Positions 37,901-46,848 of a DNA stretch of 64,000 nucleotides are shown here, one piece after another; the stretch's first letter is position 1, and the number at the start of each line of letters is the position of its first letter. Both the position numbers and the translations under genes were made by a program. This DNA is from Balamuthia mandrillaris (lineage: Eukaryota > Discosea > Longamoebia > Balamuthiidae), in assembly GCA_031835245.1 (NCBI GenBank), contig JAVKOQ010000061.1, forward strand, positions 1 through 64,000, written 5' to 3'. Below the pieces are notes generated by a model. The model was not told the DNA's origin, made no database searches, and was given only the letters and a program-made list of their open reading frames with translations.

Positions 37901-39133
37901 TTTTTGGTGCAAAAGAACATCTTCCGTTGGATCAAACTGTACGCTTCTCTCTCTCTCTCTCTCTCTCCCTCCCTCTCTCCCTCTCCCCCGTTTTCTCTTT
38001 TTAACGTATTTTACGCCAAACATAGCCCCAATCGCGTTGTTAAACAAGTGCCAAAGCAGTGGGAGACGCTCTCTCTTCGTGAAGGCGAGGATGACGGAGA
38101 AGATGACTACCTTGACAATCAAACCACCGACGCCGCCAGCGCCCTCGACGACCACATCATTGGTGGTCCTCCTGATGATGAAGACAATCCTGCTTTTGCA
38201 TCTTCATCTTCATCCTCTTCTACCTCCTCTTCTACCAATCAAGCTGCATACTCTCCACCGAGAAGACGAATTGTGCCTGTGTTAGAGCCACGGCGTGTCT
38301 TTTTGAGAATGAGCGCAGGCAACTATCTCAGCGCCACCGAAGAAGGTCATCTCTGTTGTCGTTGCATAACTCTGGAAGAAGAGAACGGCCCCATGTTTGA
38401 TCAGATTTGGGACCTGGAATTCACCAGAAGAGCTCTGGTAGAGGAGGAAGAAGGTGGCTGCATCAAGTTGAGAGAAGAGCCAGGAGGGAGAAGAACCAAC
38501 TATGACCCTACACATAACGCCACTCTTCGTTCTTATCACGGCCAATACTTGTCTCTTACTCGGCCTTCCCCCGTTTCTTCCTCGTCTGCGATTCGATCTA
38601 CAAACAACAACAATGAAACAGCGGAATTGGGGTTGGTCACAAGAGATCTTCCTGGTCCCAACGAGAGATGGCTCTTCCGTTTGGACGAAGCAAGACAGAC
38701 CATTTGTCTTTGTGCTTCATCCGTCGAACAAGATCTCTTTATGGTCACAACTGACAACTCCTCTGACCGAGTAATTGCCATCAACGTAACAAGGAGGCAA
38801 AGAAGAGGAAGAACAGGAAGCGGACAGCAAGGAAAAGGCAAAGAATATGACGATGACGAGGAAGTGGAAGAAGAGGAAAGGTACTGTTGGTACATGGAGG
38901 TGGGTCCTTCAAGAGAGCAGCAACACGCCCAACAAGCACAGGAGGTGTGGGAGGGAGTGACACAGGCTCACGCCATCTTTGGCCTTTCTTTCTCCGCTCC
39001 TCAGCTCTCCACGGCTTCGCCTCACTCGGCCGACGGCGATGAGGAGGACGAGTCCGAAGAAATGGAAGAGCAAGAGGAAAAGAGCAAAACGCAGAAGAAG
39101 AAAACGAGCCGGTCGCTGGCCCACTCCGAATAA
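34773..39133 (+). CDS. S74 intramolecular chaperone protein, MYRF/MrfA-like, with trefoil-like C-terminus
   Basis: Seven exons (34773-34842, 34961-35924, 36013-37124, 37225-37527, 37586-37735, 37809-37938, 38026-39133) keep one frame for 1278 residues. Residues 30-250 are Ser/Gln/Pro-rich. Residues 270-350 form a beta-rich domain I cannot name (WFALAPKDRVRVTKGV...). The peptidase S74 domain starts near 36270: ISGSLHVDGVVRAKGFIQ and YSDIRLKTNIADL, with the Ser and Lys of the self-cleaving dyad, then VIGLIAQEVQRVCPEVV. A coiled coil (RKELEELRKELEELK) and a run of about 16 Asp follow. In MYRF and Dictyostelium MrfA this domain trimerises and releases a transcription factor. The last 350 residues contain VFLRMSAGNYLSATEEGHL and LRSYHGQYLSL, like fascin-type beta-trefoil repeats. 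No clear membrane segment is seen. Two adjacent genes read as one remain possible. Confidence 0.75.
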
Positions 39134-39242
39134 GATAAGAAACAAGAAGAGCAACTCAACCGAAACAACAAACCCAAAAAAAAAATACTAATGCAGCTGT
39201 AAATTAAGGCGGCGCAAAGATCATTATTCAAAAACATTTGTT

Positions 39243-39682
39243 TTATTCATCTTGGTTGCTGCTGCCGGCTCCGCTCTGCTTGGAGCCCAGGACGGTCATG
39301 TTGATGGTGAACTGGACGCTGAGGTTCTCCCCGCCGACGGTGACGGCCTTCCTGCCGCTGGTCGTCCAGCCGAAGCTGCCGGTGCTGTGCTTGTGGGGTT
39401 TGGCCAGGAAGAGGTGGGCCTGCTTGCTGTCGTCAGGGCCGGGGCCGATGATGACGGTCTCCAGCTCGGTGGCTTTGTTAAGGAACTCCTCCAGGCTTAA
39501 GGGGCAGGAGGTGGTGGAGTTGGAGGTGCTGCTCTCCCCCTCGGCCTTCTTGCCCTTCTTGGGCGGGGAGGGCTTGTTTTCCTGTGCGGTGTCCTCCTTC
39601 TTCATTTTGACGACGACGATAAGAACAAGCAAAGAAACACAAAATGTATTAGGCGCCAAGAAAAAAAATAGAAAGAGAGAGA

Positions 39683-39714
<32 letters not shown>

Positions 39715-39774
39715 AGAAAACGCTACGGTTTTGGTGTTGTTGGCCTTCCTCTTGGCGGTTCTCTTGGTGGACAT
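39243..39774 (-). CDS. Small unknown protein with basic N-terminus
   Basis: Two exons (39727-39774 and 39243-39599) give 134 residues: MSTKRTAKRKANNTKT, a Lys/Pro-rich linker (PSPPKKGKKAEG), then a compact domain with LSLEEFLNKATELETVIIGP, LFLAKPHKHSTGSFGWTTSG and LSVQFTINMTVLGSK. I do not recognise the family. The basic start could be a nuclear or nucleic-acid-binding tail. The gene is convergent with the S74 gene (110 bp apart) and divergent from NDUFA12 (about 300 bp). The intron has the usual pyrimidine tract on the coding strand. Confidence 0.6.
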
Positions 39775-40077
39775 GTTGGAGTAACTAGTGTGTGTGTGTG
39801 GGAGTTTGCGCTGAGCAGCAAAGATGTTTTTTTTTTTTTTTTGGCGGTGCGTAATTCCGGCTCTGCAGATCTATTTAATTTGTGCGGTTACCTCGTGTTC
39901 GACGACCGCGGGTGACTTTGTATTTTTTAATTTTTTAAATCTACAGATCAATCGATCCGATCGTCATGATTTTTGTCGACATTTGGCGCTGCTCCTTTCG
40001 TGCTCGTTTTGTGCAACCTGAGCGCTCAAAAATAAGAAGAAAAAAGTAGTAGACGGATCAACGAGGAGAGAGAGAGA

Positions 40078-40683
40078 ATGAGCTTGGCCACTTTCTTGGG
40101 AGAGGTGAAACGCCTGGGATGGAAGGAGAGCATCATACGACTCTATCGCTTTTCGAACCTCAAAGTGGGGTCCACCATGGTCGGCGTGGATCGTATTGGT
40201 AACAAATATTATGAGGCGCCGACAGAAGATTTCAGTGCGTTCACTTTTCAATCTTTCTTCATCACAAAAATTTTTTTTCTGATCTCTCTTTTTTTTTCTT
40301 TCTTCTTCATCTTGTTTTTTTCTTTGTTGTTGGTCTTCTTCTTTGAAAGTTCAAAATCGTTGGGTAGAGTATGCTGATCCCTCCGGTTACGATGCCTCTC
40401 AAGTTCCTCCGGAATGGTGCGGTGTGCCATTCTTTTGTTTTATAATCGTTCTATCGGCTGTTCTTGTTGTTTATCCTAAACGTTTCTCTCTGTGCTTGCA
40501 GGCATGCGTGGTTGCACCACATCACGGACCAACCTCCTACCCCCGACTTGGTTTGGACCTCTTCCTCTCTACTCCCTGCTGTTTTCTTTACCTCTCTTCC
40601 TCTCCTTATCACTCTTCTCTCTCTCTCTCTCTCTCTCTCTCCGCCTCCACTTCTCCTTGCTTTCTCGTTCTTATTCTCTCATT

Positions 40684-40723
<40 letters not shown>

Positions 40724-40950
40724 CCGTACCCTCGCCTCTCTTCCCTTCTATCTTAATGTTATCTCCTTACTTGTATACTTTGCTGCAACAAAAGGATAAA
40801 GACATCATCTACAAAAAGCCACACAAACCAAACAAAACGGGAACGGACCAGGCCTACCATCCCCCTGGCTATCTCTACCACAACAGACGAGTCGATAATG
40901 AAGAAACTATTTGGACTCCTGGCAATAACAAGGAAGTTAGCAGGTCGTGA
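40078..40950 (+). CDS. NDUFA12: NADH dehydrogenase subunit NDUFA12 (B17.2), complex I
   Basis: Accessory subunit of mitochondrial complex I on the matrix arm. Four exons (40078-40234, 40350-40416, 40502-40550, 40795-40950) give 142 residues, close to the human 145. Motifs: KVGSTMVGVDRIGNKYYEAP, RWVEYADPSGYDASQVPPEW, HAWLHHITDQPPTPDL and a KPNKTGTDQAYHPPGYL tail. No separate presequence is seen, as in other B17.2 proteins. Intron 3 carries two CT runs. The last residues (NNKEVSRS) are unremarkable. Confidence 0.95.
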
Positions 40951-41101
40951 CCTCCGTCCTTCCCCTTTTGTTAGAGGTGATTTGCTCAAACACCACCACC
41001 ATTCCATATTCTGCCATATCACCTGGTTCTCTTTGTGTTTTGTTCATCTTATTATAAAGTGTTGCTCACCTGCCTCAATCTTTATGCCTTGCTGCTGGTG
41101 A

Positions 41102-41379
41102 GAATCCTCACAAGAGAGGAGAGAGGAGAGAGGAGAGAGGAGAGAGGAGAGAGGAGAGAGAGAGAGAGAGAGAGGAGAGGAGAGAGGAGAGGAGAGAGGA
41201 GAGAGGAGAGAGGAGAGAGGAGAGAGGAGAGAGGAGAGAGGGAGAGAGAGGAGAGAGGAGAGGGAGAGAGAGGAGAGAGGAGAGAGGGGAGGGGAGAGGG
41301 GAGAGGGGAGAGAGGGGAGAGGGGAGAGAGAGAGAAGAAGAAGGGGAGAGAAGAGGGGGGAGAGGGGAGAGGGGAGGAG

Positions 41380-41417
<38 letters not shown>

Positions 41418-41428
41418 TGGGGAGAGAC
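41102..41428. repeat. (GAGAGGAGA)n purine tract
   Basis: About 325 bp of GAGAG/GGAGA units with no pyrimidine apart from the ends. On the strand of the flanking genes this is purine-rich, opposite to nearly all other intronic tracts here. It sits where the 5' part of the JMJD7-like gene should be. Confidence 0.95.
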
Positions 41429-42066
41429 ACTTATATGTGTAATCGCCGGTGAGAAGCTCTTTACTCTCTACCCACCGACCTACATGTACTTCTTACCCGA
41501 AAAGAAAAACCTTCGAGTGGCGTCCTATCGCGAACGAACAACAGCAGCATCAACGAACAATAGTTCTCCACACCACTCTTCGTTTGATATTATCGATTCT
41601 GATCCTCCAACATTTGTTCCCTGGATTGCAGTTGACCCCTTTCCGGTCAACAATGAAGAAAGAGAGAAGCAAGAGCGACTTTATCCTCGTTTCAAAAAGG
41701 CCACCCCCTTCCATGTGAGACTTCGACGGGAGAAATGCTTTATTTGCCTTCACTTTGGTATCATTATGTCCGACAAAGAGCCGACGAACGTGGAAGAGTT
41801 ATTGCTGTACTGTTTCAACCCTCTCTCTGCTTCTATCTCCTCCTCCTCCTCCTCCTCCCTCCTCCTCCTCCTCCTCCTCCTCCTCCTCCTCCTCCTCCCC
41901 TCCTCCTCCTCCTCCCCTCCTCCTCCTCCTCCTCCTCCTCCCCTCCTCCTCCCTCCTCCCCCCTCCTCCTCCTCCTCCTCCTCCTCCTCCTCCCTCCTCC
42001 TCCTCCCTCCTCCTCCTCCTCCTCCTCCTCCTCCTCCTCCTCCTCCTCCTCCTCCTCCTCCCTCCT

Positions 42067-42137
<71 letters not shown>

Positions 42138-42398
42138 CTATTATTTTCCTTTTGCCTTGTTTTATTTTTTATTTTTCATTTTTATCATAGGTAAACTTTT
42201 GGTATGCCATGCAATACGATATTAAGTACAACTACTTCAAGGTTATTATTTTCTCTTCCATGGCTTTCTGTTTTCTCGCTTCCTTGCCTCTTGCTATTTC
42301 TGTTCTTCTTATTTTGCAAAAAAACTTCTCAGTTCATTGAGGCACTTATAAACGATGAAGAAGCAAAAGAAAAAGAGGAGGAAGAACATTCAATTTGA
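41429..42398 (+). pseudogene. JMJD7: JMJD7-like JmjC hydroxylase, 3' portion only
   Basis: The C-terminal third of a JmjC Fe(II)/2-oxoglutarate oxygenase is present: LICVIAGEKLFTLYPPTYM, then PWIAVDPF and YPRFKKATPFHVRLR (41448-41730), then EMLYLPSLWYHYVRQ in another frame (41735-41780), then after introns VNFWYAMQYDIKYNYFK (42191-42241) and FIEALINDEEAKEK (42333-42398). Human JMJD7 has the same order. The N-terminal 180 residues with the HxD iron ligands are missing, replaced by the GA tract, and one frame change lies between 41715 and 41735. It is either a decaying gene or an assembly fault at the microsatellites. Splice sites of the last two exons are clean. Confidence 0.8.
41834..42134. 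repeat. (CTC)n and (CT)n tract in a JMJD7-like intron
   Basis: About 235 bp of CTC triplets with occasional extra C, then about 65 bp of CT. It fills the intron between 41817 and 42190. Confidence 0.95.
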
Positions 42399-42843
42399 GA
42401 GTGAGCCAACTTCTACGTTTGTACTTTGTGTTATGTTGTTTTATTTTTGGTTTATTTATAGTTCATTTTTCTGTTTGTTCCTTAATGTAACTGTGTCCTC
42501 CCTCTCTGCTTCGCTCTCTTCTCTTTATACTTCTTACAGCACTGCCTGACGGGAAGTTATCTCATTAGTAGAAGAGCTCGTTTGGCGCTGTAGACAGCGG
42601 CGATTGTTGCGAGGCAGTTCGCATGCAGGGATGGCAAAAGGCGTGCATAGGGAACGTCGGCCCAGCATCCTGGCTCTCCTCACGAAAAACCGTACCCTTT
42701 CTTTTCTTCTTGCTCTCTATTTTCTTTTCGTGATATGAACAGTTTATATTGTGAAAAGTTGAACTGAACAACATCTCTGTGCTGGTGTGACAAAAGACAA
42801 AGTTACCGCTGCATGCCGTGGTCTTGATTTAACTGGACCGAGT
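42399..42843. other. Intergenic spacer
   Basis: T-rich sequence after the JMJD7-like stop, then mixed sequence. No supported gene, RNA or repeat. Confidence 0.5.
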
Positions 42844-43275
42844 TTACTCATCACAAGGACAGTTGTTCCTGGCCCACCTCAGCACCTCCAAGTTCCCACT
42901 TTTGGCTGCACCGGCGCACGTTCGCTTGTCCCAAGGACAGTTGTTCAGCCAGGCCCACCTCAACACCTCCAAGTTCCCACTTCTGGCTGCACCGGCGCAC
43001 GTTCGCTCGTCCCAAGGACAGTTGTTCAGCCAGGCCCACCTCAATACCTCCCTGTTCCCACTTCTGGCTGCACCGGCGCACGTTCGCTCGTCCCAAGGAC
43101 AGTTGTTCAGCCAGGCCCATCTCAACACTTCCAAGTTCCCACTCTTTGCCGCGTAGGCGCAGAGGTCTTCGTTCCAAGCCTCACTTCTGGCGAGTAAAGC
43201 CTTTTTCAGCGCATCCAAGTCGCCGTCCTTTTCAAACGTTTTAAAAAGCTCCTTCACACTTGCCTCCCCCTGCAT
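42844..43275 (-). CDS. Short repeat protein with ankyrin-like 27-residue WAWLNNCPWDE units
   Basis: From ATG at 43275 the frame gives 143 residues. After a KELFKTFEKDGDLDALKKAL start, four near-identical units follow, each ending GNLEVLRWAWLNNCPWDERT (last two variants KRT and NNCPCDE). This pattern (LEVLRWA...GCPWDE) belongs to ankyrin-related repeat proteins that are expanded in many protists, oomycetes and giant viruses. The units are nearly identical at DNA level, so they arose by recent tandem duplication of an 81-bp block. Known relatives have many more and more varied repeats, so this is a small or young member. Function unknown. Confidence 0.6.
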   Translation of the reverse strand: MQGEASVKELFKTFEKDGDLDALKKALLARSEAWNEDLCAYAAKSGNLEVLRWAWLNNCPWDERTCAGAARSGNREVLRWAWLNNCPWDERTCAGAARSGNLEVLRWAWLNNCPWDKRTCAGAAKSGNLEVLRWARNNCPCDE

Positions 43276-43349
43276 CGTGTTCCGCAAGTCTGTCCTGTAG
43301 CTCCTTTTGCCTGTGTATCGTAGAACTGCTTCTCCGACAGCACTCGAGA

Positions 43350-43579
43350 ATGGCAGCTTTTATATATTTTGGTATAAAGGCACTGTTGCTACTTTTCGTT
43401 TTCGTGGTCTGGTACTCGCTGAACTCCGGTAATGCCTCGGAAAAGAAATGGTAAGGGAAACGGACAAGCAAAATATGTCCTTGCTATTTCCTGCTTCCTG
43501 TAGCGGTGCGGACCAGGACAGCTTTCAGAGCGGACCGGTTGCTTGTCGGTCCATATTACAGAATGTGTGTGGTCCATAG
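43350..43579 (+). CDS. Possible small secreted peptide (two exons)
   Basis: ATG at 43350 opens MAAFIYFGIKALLLLFVFVV, a strong signal or membrane segment, then WYSLNSGNASEKK to a GTAAGG donor at 43451. With the acceptor at 43501-43503 the frame continues CGADQDSFQSGPVACRS to a stop at 43577-43579, giving about 59 residues with three Cys. Its start is only 74 bp from the divergent repeat protein. A different frame in exon 2 is also open, so the model is weak. Confidence 0.3.
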
Positions 43580-44351
43580 GAAGGGGTATGCGATGGGGAA
43601 AATCGTAGTAAATTTTGGGTGGGATTGTGAGCTAAATTTTTTGGATTATTTTTCATTGTACCTGGGAGACTACAGAGCTTTTGAAGTCTAGTTCAGCTAG
43701 CCTTTTGGCCTGTATGCCACAAAGAAAACAACGCTCTCTGTGCACTACAGAGTCTTCATCTCTCAAGGGTGTTGCAATGGCCACACCATTGTAAAAGTGG
43801 TTTGTTCCTCTGCTCTATTCTGCTCCACTCTCCTCTCCTCTCCTCTCCTGTTTGTTTCTTTGTATTTCTTTCATGTCTTTTTTTCCTTTCTTTTAACTTT
43901 TCTTTTTATTTGTTAAATGGCAAAGATGAGAAAGGATGGAGGACTGTCATCGCCATCGCCATCGCCATCGCCATCGCCATCGCCATCGCCATCGCCATCG
44001 CCATCGCCATCGCCATCGCCATCGCCATCGCCATCGCCATCGCCATCGCCATCGTCATCAGTGGTGGAGTTGAAGTGCTTGTGCTGTTATTTCATGTGCA
44101 TATGGTGTCTTGCTATCTCTCCCTTCAAACTGTGCTCCAGCCTCTGTTGTGCACGCTACATGTGTGCATATAAATGGCGGAGCTTGGCTCTGTACTGCTG
44201 CATGGTTCTTTTGCTCTTCAGATGTGTGAATTTCTATTTCTTCGTTACAAAAAAAAGTTAGCGGCCAAAAATGCCGTGACCCCCCATGCTGGACCCTCAT
44301 ACCATCTGCAAGAGCGGCGGAGAGAGAAGTAATAGTGCAAGGTCGTCCTGA
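43580..44351. other. Spacer with a hexamer microsatellite
   Basis: Apart from the (ATCGCC)n array at 43949-44054, this interval shows no supported gene. The array keeps several frames open (Ser-Pro, Ala-Ile), which should not be taken as coding evidence. Confidence 0.5.
43949..44054. repeat. (ATCGCC)n hexamer microsatellite
   Basis: About 18 perfect CATCGC units ending in CATCGTCATCAG. Each unit contains a CpG that has not decayed, unlike the CpGs of the 28S pseudogene. Confidence 0.95.
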
Positions 44352-44829
44352 ATGTATCAAAAGAAAAGCAAAAAAAAGATGAATGAAACAGGAGTACGGC
44401 AGTTGTTGTTGCGGCTGTGCACCAGCGGCAGCAACACGACCGCCGAAGCTACCAACCAGGAGAAGCAACAGCAGGAAGTACGTCTAGCAAGAGAGCTGCT
44501 GCAACGGGTCTCGTCTACCAACGTAGTTTCGAGCCAAAACACTGGCGACGTGGGAAACACCCTCCTGATGGTGGCTGCCGCTCATGGGAAGCATTGGCTC
44601 CTCCCTCTATTCGTGGAAGCACCCACCGGGATGGACGTAGACCACACTAACATCAATGGCGACACTGGTTCTCTATTTGCCATTCTTCCTCCTTCTTTTC
44701 TTCTGCTTCTTGCTTCTCCTTATTCTTCACTCTTCTCTCTTCTCTCTTCACTTTTCTCTCTTCTCTCTTCTCCCTTCTTCTTCTCTCCTCTCTCCTCTCT
44801 CTTCTGTCTTCTCTCCTCTCTCCTCTCTC

Positions 44830-44869
<40 letters not shown>

Positions 44870-46500
44870 TCTTCTTCTTGTTCTTCTTCTTCTTCTGTTT
44901 CACTCATTTCTCAAACACTTCTCATATGTGCACAACAGCGTTGATGTTTGGGTGCATGGCAGGTCATGAGCAAGCTGTGCACGAGCTGCTTCGTATGGGC
45001 GCGGATCCCACGCGGCGCAACAAGAGCGGGCTGACCACTCTCATGTGCGTCTGCAACTGCAGCTCCGAACGCAGCCTCGACCTCGCCAAAACGTTGCTCC
45101 ACCACCTGAAGGAGTGGAAGACGGAAGAGGATGATGGAGAAAGAGGAGGAGGAGGAGAGCACCTTTCTCGACGCATCATCAACGCGCAAGACCGTAACGG
45201 CAACACGGCGATGCACTTTGCTGTTCGTCGTAGGAACGTTGCGTTGGTGCAACTGTTATTGGAACATGGCTCGGACCTCTCTCTCCGTGACTTGCATCAG
45301 CGAACGGCTCTGGACGTGGCTCAACAGTTGGTGCAAGCAGAAGGGGCAGAAAATGCAAGAGACAAAGAAAAAGGTAGACGTAGAGAAGACAAAGAAGAAA
45401 TGGCAGAAGAGCAGATTATTGCGTTGCTGAAACGAAAGTGGGCTGAACTGGAGGCGAAAGCGGAACAAGCCAGCTTGTCGGTGATGAAGGGACATTTAAC
45501 AGATGCAACAGCAACGACAGCAACAAAGAAGAAGAAGAATCGTGGGAAGAACCAAAAGAGGAAACAAACTCGAGAATCGTTGCAGAAGAGGGAAGCAAGT
45601 GGTAATGAAGAGAAGAAAGAAGATGAAGGTGAAGACGCAACAAATGAACAAATGCACAAAACAAACAAAACGGAAGAAGATGAAAAATGCGAAGACAGGA
45701 CGCGGCCCGAAACGAACAAACAAAAGACCGATGCAAATGAAGAAGAGCGAGGAAAAGAGCAAGCAGCATCAGCGACAAATCACGATTGGGAGATTGTGGC
45801 GCGGAGAAAGAAAGCAAGCAAGCGAATGAATGCAACCAACACTAAAAACACTCAGCGCACTGAAAAAGATAGAGACATTGAAAAAGAAGAGCTTAACAGA
45901 ATGCTTCGACAAGAACGACAAAGAAGAAGCGAGTTAGAGCAACAAGTATTGTCTCTCCAGACAAACCTCAAAGAGATGGAGACACAGCTACAGAAAGTTA
46001 ATCAGTCTTCTCTGCTATCTTCCTCCTCGCCCGCTTCATCGTTGCATGCAGATGAAATGATAAACAAGAAGCATCTTAAAGACAAACTGGCAAGTCTTCA
46101 TCCTCAAGCAAAAGGTATGTAACAACCGTTCTGCTTTTGAATTTTTGTTTTTTTCCTCCAAACGAACAAAATAACATGAAACAAATATAAAGACTTGGAC
46201 CTTCGGCTGAGTCATCTGTTAGGCATAGGAACGGAGGAGCTGAGCGCGGCGCAATTGTCCGCTCTCAAAGGGATACACAAACAATCGGCCAAACAGCTCA
46301 CCGGCCTGAAGAAGGCCCACAAACTCAAACAACAATCCTTGTGGGAGGAGGAGCGGATCGCTTTGCAGCAGGAGCTGCTTCGAATAGCATCTACGATGAC
46401 CCTGGAAGATCGAAATCAACCACAAGAACAAGAACAACAACGACAAGATAGCGACAGCGTTTATTGCCTCTCCTCTTCTTCTTCTTCTTCGTTCTGGTGA
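44352..46500 (+). CDS. Ankyrin-repeat protein with charged coiled-coil tail
   Basis: Three exons (44352-44667, 44939-46114, 46193-46500) give 599 residues. Ankyrin repeats cover about residues 60-260: GNTLLMVAAAHGKHWLLPLF, then ALMFGCMAGHEQAVHELLRM, SGLTTLMCVCN and GNTAMHFAVRRRNVALVQLL with LLEHGSDLSLRD. Residues 290-400 are Lys/Glu/Thr-rich with nuclear-signal-like KKKKNRGKNQKRK. HDWEIVARRKK and a coiled coil (LNRMLRQERQRRSELEQQ) follow, then a second helical segment. Ankyrin repeats bind proteins; the partner is unknown. ATG at 44379 (MNETGV) is an alternative start. Confidence 0.8.
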
Positions 46501-46848
46501 ATCCAAAAAAAAAAAAGAGATGAGAGAGGATACGAGAGAGGATAGGAGAAACGACATGAGAGAAAAAGTAAAAATATTCGAAGAAAAATTTAGACGTCGA
46601 CAATAAAAAATAAAGGGATAAAGAAAGGAGAAAAGAAGAAGAGTAGAAGAGCGTACATTGTAGTGGAAAACAAGAGAGAGAGGGAGGGAGAGAAGAAGAG
46701 TTTGAAAAAAAAAAAAAAACAGAGGAAGAGAGTTTTGTTCAAACGGTGGAAGCAGAAAAAAAAACCAACCCGTTTTTGTTTGTTTGATTGATCTTATGGT
46801 TTTTGCTCGGCGCCCCGTCGCCCACAGCTTGTAGCAATTGTAATAACG
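46501..46848. promoter_or_regulatory. Intergenic region and likely SEN1 promoter
   Basis: Purine-rich near 46500-46740 (GA runs, a 14-A run), then a T-rich stretch and a GC-rich 40 bp immediately before the SEN1 start. The convincing coding signal stops at 46500. Confidence 0.4.

Noticed and set aside
41035-41442. Glu-Arg-Gly repeat protein over the GA tract
   Set aside because: A microsatellite translation, open on both strands, without homology.
43506-43691. 62-residue frame overlapping the possible secreted peptide
   Set aside because: No homology, and it does not join the upstream exon in frame; kept only as a caution in that entry.
43769-44261. Ala-Ile and Ser-Pro repeat proteins over the hexamer array
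   Set aside because: A hexamer repeat keeps several frames open; the flanking residues show no conserved feature.
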